Origin: a virus
Direction: 5' to 3' (one strand)
DNA length: 22,484 nucleotides
Virus record (IMG/VR): IMGVR_UViG_3300046001_002412
Location: 1-22,484 of that record
The notes under the pieces were generated by a model that saw only the letters and a list, made by a program, of their open reading frames with translations, was not told where the DNA came from and ran no database searches. Positions within the stretch are counted from its first letter, which is position 1, and the number at the start of each line of letters is the position of its first letter. A program made the translations under genes and the position numbers. Of this stretch, positions 7,091 through 10,681 are shown piece by piece.

Positions 7091-7536
7091 ATAATTTAGA
7101 AAGACAACAAAGAGAAAGCGTTATTGACATCACACCAACTACGCTACAAGATTACTTCGGAATATTAATCGAAGCTGTTAGAAACGGGGAATTAAACGCT
7201 TTAGAGCTATTCGGTAAAGCAAAAGAGATTGAAGAGTTAGCGCAAAAGGTTAAAATTGAAATACAAATACTAGCAATTGATGAAGCTGAAAAACGTACTG
7301 AGAAAACTTTTAATTTTGGTAACTTTAAATTTACGAAAGTAGAAGGACGTAGAATGATTGACTATTCAGGAATTGAAGAATATCAGATTGCTAAAGCTAA
7401 TTTAAAAGAGATTGAGGACAAATATAAGCAAGTTGCTTTAAGTAGTTTAGCAAGCTTAGATGAAAGCACTGGAGAGATACTTAAACGTCCGATCGTAACA
7501 TTTAGTAAAAGTTCAATTTCAGTAAAAAATATTTAA
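7087..7536 (+). CDS. Helical protein of the recombination block, unknown function
   Basis: The 149-residue protein is mainly helical. Residues 16-70 contain an amphipathic stretch (YFGILIEAVRNGELNALELF, then KAKEIEELAQKVKIEIQ), followed by a small beta-like KTFNFGNFKFTKVEGRR region (94-110) and another helix (111-145). A helix bundle followed by a K-x-FGxFKxT strand is somewhat like the Gp157 or related accessory families found beside ERF/RecT recombinases, but the match is weak. The motif NGELNALELFGKAKEIEEL is echoed by NGTLHTKELISQAKEMEKQ in the 68-residue protein at 7830, so the two may share an ancestral helix pair. It overlaps the ERF stop (7087-7090). Confidence 0.65.
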   Translation: MNNLERQQRESVIDITPTTLQDYFGILIEAVRNGELNALELFGKAKEIEELAQKVKIEIQILAIDEAEKRTEKTFNFGNFKFTKVEGRRMIDYSGIEEYQIAKANLKEIEDKYKQVALSSLASLDESTGEILKRPIVTFSKSSISVKNI

Positions 7537-7537
7537 T

Positions 7538-7663
7538 ATGAGAGAATTTCAAGACGACGAGAATATAAAAGAGATGAGGTTCCTATTAAAATTATTCTTA
7601 ACGATAATAGGATTAGTAGGAATAATGATAGGATTAACAGTTTACGAAATACTTACAAAATGA
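7538..7663 (+). CDS. 41-residue single-span membrane protein
   Basis: ATG at 7538 follows the preceding TAA by one base, and the TGA at 7661-7663 overlaps the next ATG at 7660. Residues 1-14 are charged (MREFQDDENIKEMR) and residues 15-36 form one strongly hydrophobic span (LFLTIIGLVGIMIGLTVY). Perfect packing between neighbours supports it as a real gene. The role is unknown; small early membrane proteins of phages can affect host physiology or exclusion, but this is not shown. Confidence 0.6.
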   Translation: MREFQDDENIKEMRFLLKLFLTIIGLVGIMIGLTVYEILTK

Positions 7664-7833
7664 AAAGACAACTTAAAAAGAATATAATAGATTTTAGCGA
7701 TATAGACCTTACTAATATCTTAATGATTACAGAAAATAACGGTTTAAAAGACGATGCTAACAGCCTTGTTAAATTAGCCTTTGAATTAATTAATAGATTA
7801 GTAGAAGCAGACCTTAAAATATTAAAACCATGA
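7660..7833 (+). CDS. 57-residue small protein, unknown function
   Basis: The frame runs from the ATG at 7660 (overlapping the previous TGA) to the TGA at 7831-7833 (overlapping the next ATG at 7830). The product has a basic N-terminus (MKRQLKKN), an acidic segment (IDFSDIDLTN) and a C-terminal amphipathic helix (SLVKLAFELINRLVEADLKI). ATGA overlaps on both sides argue that it is translated. I cannot assign a function. The minus-strand frame over this position is a shadow. Confidence 0.6.
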   Translation: MKRQLKKNIIDFSDIDLTNILMITENNGLKDDANSLVKLAFELINRLVEADLKILKP

Positions 7834-8036
7834 AACAGACAGCAGTAGAATGGCTTGTTGAGCAAATTACAAACGGCACATTACACACGAAAGAATTGAT
7901 TAGCCAAGCTAAAGAAATGGAGAAACAACAGATTATAGAAGCTCACGGAAATAAACTAAGGAAATCTAGGGGAACAATTAATTGCGAAGAATGGGTAGGT
8001 GGTATTGATTATTATAACGAAACTTTTAAATCATGA
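7830..8036 (+). CDS. Short phage protein with MKQTAVEWL start
   Basis: This 68-residue protein begins MKQTAVEWLVEQI and continues with NGTLHTKELISQAKEMEKQQ, a helical pattern I recall from many small uncharacterised proteins of Bacteroidota phages and prophages. The second half (residues 40-68) is polar, with RKSRGTINCEEWVGG. Function is unknown. It resembles residues 30-55 of the protein at 7087. The start overlaps the preceding stop by four bases. A gap of 56 bases without visible signals follows. Confidence 0.7.
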   Translation: MKQTAVEWLVEQITNGTLHTKELISQAKEMEKQQIIEAHGNKLRKSRGTINCEEWVGGIDYYNETFKS

Positions 8037-8092
8037 AATGTTATATTTTTATACAATAACCGAAAAAAAACCGATTATATACAAGATAAACC

Positions 8093-8419
8093 ATGAAACT
8101 AGAAGAAGCTATAAACCTTTTAAAAATACACCAAGAGTGGAGGTTAGGAGGTGATACAGAAATGATATACCCTAAGGAGTTAACACAAGCAATTGATATA
8201 GTAATAAACGAATTTACATTAATAAAAAAAGAGATGACAGCTAAGGAAAAATCAGAACACTTGATAAGACAAATGACAGTAGATTTTAACATAGAGTACG
8301 CACAAAGCAAGTTATGCGCTTTGATATGTTGTGATGAGGTACTAGACCACCTACAACTTCACGACATCGTAATGATAGATTACTGGGATAGAGTAAAATT
8401 GGAACTTGAAAAGCTATGA
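8093..8419 (+). CDS. Unknown early protein with EWRLGG / AID motif
   Basis: The 108-residue product begins with MKLEEAINLLKIHQEWRLGGD and PKELTQAIDIVINEF. The pattern of a first helix, an H-x-x-W-R-x-G turn and an AID-hh helix is common in short uncharacterised phage proteins. The middle is a basic helix (LIKKEMTAKEKSEHLIRQ) and the end is acidic. There are no membrane spans. It shares an ATGA overlap (8416-8419) with the next gene. No function can be derived from the sequence. Confidence 0.65.
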   Translation: MKLEEAINLLKIHQEWRLGGDTEMIYPKELTQAIDIVINEFTLIKKEMTAKEKSEHLIRQMTVDFNIEYAQSKLCALICCDEVLDHLQLHDIVMIDYWDRVKLELEKL

Positions 8420-8676
8420 TAACAGAATATTGTTTAGTAGGGTGCAAAGAAACACACCACCACACAAACTGCAGCGAGTACACAACAGGAATAGATTACG
8501 TTAAGCCAAACTTCTTAGAAGCTAAACAAGTTATTGCACGCGCTGGATACGCTAATTTGATAAGTACATTGAACATTTACACAATCATAGAAACTTATAA
8601 GCAGCAGTACAGAATCCAATGCGACAACGGTAAAGTACATAATTTATCAAAGAAATTATTTTACAGTAAAATTTAA
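8416..8676 (+). CDS. Small Cys/His-containing protein, unknown
   Basis: This 86-residue protein carries a compact set of possible metal ligands at its N-terminus: Cys6, Cys10, His14-His16 and Cys19 (YCLVGCKETHHHTNCSE). A small zinc site there is conceivable but not proven. The remainder has a helix (LEAKQVIARAGYANLIS) and a strand-rich end (TYKQQYRIQCDNGKVHNLSK). It starts within the previous stop (8416-8419) and is followed four bases later by the next gene. Unknown function. Confidence 0.6.
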   Translation: MITEYCLVGCKETHHHTNCSEYTTGIDYVKPNFLEAKQVIARAGYANLISTLNIYTIIETYKQQYRIQCDNGKVHNLSKKLFYSKI

Positions 8677-8680
8677 AGAC

Positions 8681-8860
8681 ATGGACAAAGAAATAGCATA
8701 CGCAAAATGGCTAAAAAGGTTTAAACGTACTAGATTAATGCCACTAACTAGAGAACACAACGGGGGCATTTTAAGAAACAAATATGAGCGTAAAGATAAG
8801 ATAGCATTTAACAAGTGTTTAAGTGGCTTAGAATGGTTTAAAAACAACGAATATGAATAA
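8681..8860 (+). CDS. 59-residue basic small protein
   Basis: The frame from ATG 8681 to TAA 8858-8860 fills the gap between its neighbours and overlaps the next gene by eight bases. The product is strongly basic (AKWLKRFKRTRLM, then LRNKYERKDK) with a Trp-containing end (SGLEWFKNNEYE). A nucleic-acid contact is possible from charge alone. No family is recognised. Support comes from packing and from codon use like that of neighbours. Confidence 0.55.
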   Translation: MDKEIAYAKWLKRFKRTRLMPLTREHNGGILRNKYERKDKIAFNKCLSGLEWFKNNEYE

Positions 8861-9146
8861 GAAAATTAAAGCACAAGAGCGAAAGTTGAAGTTAATCAAC
8901 AATCAGATGCACTACAATAAGCTAATAGCTGAAACAATGACAATGCAACCGCTATTTTTAGAAAACTTTGAAGAACTTAACGAAGTATTGCCAGAGTTTT
9001 TTACTACGGACTTACTTAAGAAGTTAGAGATGTTTAGCAATAGTCTGTACTATAAGCAATCAGATGAGGACTTGTCTGGACTTGCAGACGAGCAAATACA
9101 AAATACTAAGGAACTTCGTAATTTTTTTAACGAATCATTTAAATAA
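8853..9146 (+). CDS. Helical protein whose 3' end is duplicated by the HNH insertion
   Basis: This 97-residue, helix-rich protein is of unknown function: a basic helix (1-25), a central region (LFLENFEELNEVLPEFF) and an acidic linker (SDEDLSGLADEQIQ). Its last 15 residues, QNTKELRNFFNESFK (83-97), reappear with few changes as the last residues of the HNH endonuclease encoded at 9263-9778, with 17 identical bases (9097-9113 and 9726-9742). I infer that the gene originally continued into the downstream copy and overlapped the gene at 9775, and that the insertion supplied a replacement C-terminus. The gene is therefore probably intact in function. It overlaps its upstream neighbour by eight bases. 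Confidence 0.65.
   Translation: MNKKIKAQERKLKLINNQMHYNKLIAETMTMQPLFLENFEELNEVLPEFFTTDLLKKLEMFSNSLYYKQSDEDLSGLADEQIQNTKELRNFFNESFK
9097..9113 (+). repeat. 17-bp direct repeat, left copy
   Basis: TACAAAATACTAAGGAA is identical to 9726-9742. It lies in the same codon phase of two different genes and marks the left edge of the inferred insertion. Confidence 0.85.
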
Positions 9147-9152
9147 TTTTTG

Positions 9153-9160
9153 TATATTTG
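9153..9160 (+). promoter_or_regulatory. -7 box for RNA element 1 and the HNH gene
   Basis: TATATTTG lies seven bases after the preceding stop codon and ten bases before the first stem of the pseudoknot. No clear -33 TTTG is seen at the expected distance, so the promoter could be weak or activator-dependent. Confidence 0.5.
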
Positions 9161-9164
9161 CACT

Positions 9165-9249
9165 ATGAAGCGTAGGAACTTCTAAAAATATTTATCAAAA
9201 ACTCTATTAATTAAGGTTATCCTACGCACCTTTTTTAATGGAGTTTTTT
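9165..9249 (+). ncRNA. Pseudoknot leader/small RNA, copy 1
   Basis: Two interleaved stems are visible. Stem 1 is GCGTAGGA (9170-9177) with TCCTACGC (9220-9227), 8 perfect pairs. Stem 2 is AAAAACTCTATTAA (9197-9210) with TTAATGGAGTTTTT (9235-9248), 14 pairs including one G-U. The 5' half of stem 2 is inside the loop of stem 1, so together they form an H-type pseudoknot with loops of 19, 9 and 7 bases. A T6 run (9231-9236) follows stem 1 and another (9244-9249) ends stem 2, so either stem could act as a terminator. The HNH gene starts 13 bases later. The same architecture recurs at 10576-10660. Confidence 0.65.
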
Positions 9250-9262
9250 ATTTAATTATATT

Positions 9263-9778
9263 ATGATTGAAGAATGGGTAAAAGCAAAAGGGTTTGAAGA
9301 AAATTATCAAATTTCTAATTTTGGGTTAGTTAAAAGCAATTGGAATAATAATTCTAAAATTTTAAAACCTGCAATTAATGGAGTTGGATATTATCATGTA
9401 ATATTATGTAAAAATTTAAAACAATATACTGTTAGAGTACATCAGTTAGTAGCTACTTCTTTTTTAAATCACAATAAAGAAAGCGGTTTAATAGTTGACC
9501 ATATAGACAACAATCCTTTAAATAATAGATTAGATAATTTACAGATAATAACTAGAAGAGAAAATAATTCTAAAGATAGAAAAAATAAAAGTTCAAAATA
9601 TACTGGTGTAAGTTGGTGTAAAAAAAATAGTAAATGGAGAGCTGGCATTAAAACAAATGGTAAATCTACTAATTTAGGTAATTTTACAAATGAAGAAGAA
9701 GCAAGTAACGCATATCAAAATGCATTACAAAATACTAAGGAATTAAGGGAATTTTTTAATAAAAGTTTTGAGTTATGA
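9263..9778 (+). CDS. HNH homing endonuclease (NUMOD4-HNH-AP2)
   Basis: The 171-residue protein has three modules. Residues 3-50 are NUMOD4-like (EEWVKAKGFEENYQISNFG), a short DNA-binding module. Residues 58-101 are an HNH_3 nuclease core (RVHQLVATSF, then VDHIDNNPLNNRLDNLQ) with His80 and the Asn residues expected at the metal site. Residues 112-155 are AP2-like (KYTGVSWCKKNSKWRAGI, then FTNEEEASNAYQNAL). Such free-standing homing endonucleases cut intron-less or gene-less alleles and spread their own gene. Beyond the AP2 domain the protein carries QNTKELREFFNKSFEL, a copy of the end of the upstream 97-residue protein, so its C-terminus is made from target-gene sequence. Its stop overlaps the next ATG by four bases. 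Confidence 0.9.
   Translation: MIEEWVKAKGFEENYQISNFGLVKSNWNNNSKILKPAINGVGYYHVILCKNLKQYTVRVHQLVATSFLNHNKESGLIVDHIDNNPLNNRLDNLQIITRRENNSKDRKNKSSKYTGVSWCKKNSKWRAGIKTNGKSTNLGNFTNEEEASNAYQNALQNTKELREFFNKSFEL
9726..9742 (+). repeat. 17-bp direct repeat, right copy
   Basis: Identical to 9097-9113 and 629 bases away. It lies near the 3' end of the HNH gene; the sequence after it probably represents the native 3' end of the interrupted gene. Confidence 0.85.
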
Positions 9779-10086
9779 GTGGTGGAGCATTTGATTACAA
9801 TCAATATAAAATAAGACAGATTTTAGAGATTATTCAGCATGAACTAGATAAACAAGGTAAAGAGAAAGATTTTTCACCTTGGCAAAAAGAATACTTTGAG
9901 AAATACCCTGAGGCAAGGTATGAAGAAATTTATAGAGAAGATGTACAGCAAATATTTAAAGATGGTATTGAAGCATTAAAGAAAGCTGAAGTCTATGCTC
10001 AAAGGATTGACTGGTTTCTTTCAGGAGATGATGGAGAAGATAGTTTAGTTTCAAGACTGAAATCTGATTTGGAGAAGTTAACATAG
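9775..10086 (+). CDS. MSGGAFDY-type conserved phage protein
   Basis: This 103-residue soluble protein opens with MSGGAFDYNQYKIRQILEII, an N-terminus I recall from a widespread family of uncharacterised short proteins in phages and bacteria. It continues as a helical, strongly charged chain (ELDKQGKEKDFSPWQKEYFE) and ends with RIDWFLSGDDGEDSLVSRL. Members usually keep the GGAFDY start, a central acidic helix and a W-x-x-SGD-(D/E) turn, all present here. Function is unknown. It is the last gene of the early operon before the 595-base non-coding region. Its ATG overlaps the TGA of the HNH gene, and before the inferred insertion would have overlapped the 97-residue gene. Confidence 0.75.
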   Translation: MSGGAFDYNQYKIRQILEIIQHELDKQGKEKDFSPWQKEYFEKYPEARYEEIYREDVQQIFKDGIEALKKAEVYAQRIDWFLSGDDGEDSLVSRLKSDLEKLT

Positions 10087-10118
10087 CTGCTTAATGCGTA
10101 TTGTTCGGTTAAGCAACT

Positions 10119-10171
10119 GAATAGGGGGAGTAAAATAAATGCAATTATTTTGTCTAAAGCTCTCCTTATTC
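10119..10171 (+). other. Two-tier hairpin in the non-coding region
   Basis: GAATAGGGGGAG (10119-10130) pairs with CTCTCCTTATTC (10160-10171), 12 pairs with two G-U. Inside it AAAATAA (10132-10138) pairs with TTATTTT (10145-10151). The G-U pairs suggest function as RNA rather than as a DNA cruciform. No T run follows, so it is not an ordinary terminator. Confidence 0.6.
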
Positions 10172-10180
10172 TTACTTTGG

Positions 10181-10194
10181 CACTATTTAGAATT
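10181..10194 (+). repeat. 14-bp direct repeat, copy 1
   Basis: CACTATTTAGAATT is repeated exactly at 10253-10266, 72 bases downstream. A related ATAGAAT segment lies between them near 10222. It could be an operator for a DNA-binding protein. Confidence 0.7.
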
Positions 10195-10237
10195 TACTTC
10201 CAAAACACAAATACACCATAAATAGAATCATTTGCCG

Positions 10238-10245
10238 TATATTTG
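10238..10245 (+). promoter_or_regulatory. -7 box of a short transcription unit
   Basis: TATATTTG is followed eight bases later by copy 2 of the 14-bp repeat, so that repeat would lie at or just after the RNA start. No -33 TTTG is seen at the usual spacing. The unit would end at the terminator 10302-10334 after about 80 bases. Confidence 0.4.
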
Positions 10246-10252
10246 TGCAAAA

Positions 10253-10266
10253 CACTATTTAGAATT
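10253..10266 (+). repeat. 14-bp direct repeat, copy 2
   Basis: An exact copy of 10181-10194, placed over the expected transcription start of the -7 box at 10238-10245. Confidence 0.7.
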
Positions 10267-10301
10267 AATATAAATAAGAGTAAAAAGATTATAATTAAAT
10301 G

Positions 10302-10334
10302 ATCCTGCTATTAATTTAGCGGGATTTTTTGTTT
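10302..10334 (+). terminator. Rho-independent terminator
   Basis: ATCCTGCTA (10302-10310) pairs with TAGCGGGAT (10317-10325), nine pairs with one G-U, across the loop TTAATT. A TTTTTTGTTTT tail follows. It separates the early operon and the short unit at 10238 from the origin-like motifs and the primase promoter. Confidence 0.85.
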
Positions 10335-10338
10335 TATG

Positions 10339-10487
10339 CCACATATTCCACATATCTCTTATATACCACCTGTTGAGTAAAAATAAAAACAAGGGGGTAT
10401 CCCTAAAAAAAACGTTTTGTGGTGGCGTATGTGGTAGTAAGTTGATTTTTAATTACTTATATATTGTTTATGTGGCAGTTTATGTGG
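10339..10487. other. Iteron-like motif cluster, candidate replication origin
   Basis: The heptamer CCACATA occurs at 10339-10345 and 10348-10354, and its reverse complement TATGTGG at 10428-10434, 10469-10475 and 10481-10487. CCACC (10366-10370) and GTGGTGG (10419-10425) form an inner inverted pair. The arrangement is two motifs in one orientation and three in the other around an AT-rich centre, directly before the primase-helicase gene and after a terminator. That fits initiator-binding iterons of an origin. An alternative is an operator array for the downstream promoter. Confidence 0.45.
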
Positions 10488-10562
10488 TGTTTATTTAATT
10501 ACTTGGTTTTCAATTAGTTAAATTTATTTTTATATTTATGTTATTTATATTGATATTAATAG

Positions 10563-10570
10563 TATATTTG
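10563..10570 (+). promoter_or_regulatory. -7 box for RNA element 2 and the replication operon
   Basis: TATATTTG lies 11 bases before the first stem of pseudoknot copy 2, nearly the same distance as for copy 1 (10 bases). The -33 region is AT-rich without a clear TTTG. Confidence 0.55.
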
Positions 10571-10575
10571 TAATA

Positions 10576-10660
10576 GGTAAGCGTGGAAACTTCCAAAGAT
10601 TTTATTTAAAAAACCCATTTGTTAAAAGTCATTCCACGCGCTTTTTTCAAATGGGTTTTA
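10576..10660 (+). ncRNA. Pseudoknot leader/small RNA, copy 2
   Basis: Stem 1 is GCGTGGAA (10581-10588) with TTCCACGC (10632-10639), 8 perfect pairs. Stem 2 is AAAACCCATTTG (10610-10621) with CAAATGGGTTTT (10648-10659), 12 perfect pairs. Loops are 21, 10 and 8 bases, and a T6 run (10642-10647) follows stem 1, as in copy 1. The first loop keeps ACTTC-AAA-AT from copy 1. Stem positions that differ between the copies are mostly compensated (A-T for G-C twice in stem 1; T-A for C-G in stem 2). The primase-helicase gene begins 22 bases after the element, so this is its leader or a separate small RNA. Confidence 0.65.
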
Positions 10661-10681
10661 ACGTTTAAAAACAGTTGAACT

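Larger units (their letters stand above)
9114..9742 (+). mobile_element. Inferred 629-bp HNH homing insertion with leader RNA
   Basis: A 17-bp direct repeat flanks or borders this segment (9097-9113 and 9726-9742). Inside are a replacement 3' end for the 97-residue gene, a promoter box, the first pseudoknot RNA element and most of a homing-type HNH gene. Deleting 9114-9742 joins residue 87 of the upstream protein to LREFFNKSFEL in frame, giving 98 residues whose TGA overlaps the next ATG at 9775. This is the normal junction style of this operon, so an insertion with restoration of the target's 3' end is the simplest reading. Confidence 0.55.
10087..10681 (+). other. 595-base non-coding control and origin region
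   Basis: No ORF of useful length is present on either strand. In order, the region holds a small hairpin (TGCTTAA 10088-10094 with TTAAGCA 10109-10115), a larger two-tier hairpin (10119-10171), a 14-bp direct repeat (10181 and 10253), a -7 box (10238), a strong terminator (10302-10334), five TATGTGG/CCACATA motifs (10339-10487), an AT-rich stretch (10488-10562), a second -7 box (10563) and pseudoknot RNA copy 2 (10576-10660). The density of signals and the position before the primase-helicase gene point to a replication and expression control region. Confidence 0.75.

Noticed and set aside
9165-9185. A six-residue leader frame (MKRRNF) at the start of RNA copy 1
   Set aside because: RNA copy 2 has no ATG or stop in the matching place, so the frame is not shared and is probably chance.
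9165-9778. HEARO/IsrB-type guide RNA with its HNH nuclease
   Set aside because: The HNH protein is a NUMOD4-HNH-AP2 homing enzyme without RuvC-like parts, and the RNA is under 90 bases. A second RNA copy is not next to such a nuclease.
10339-10487. DnaA boxes
   Set aside because: The repeated heptamer TATGTGG/CCACATA does not match TTATNCACA well enough, so I call the cluster iteron-like instead.
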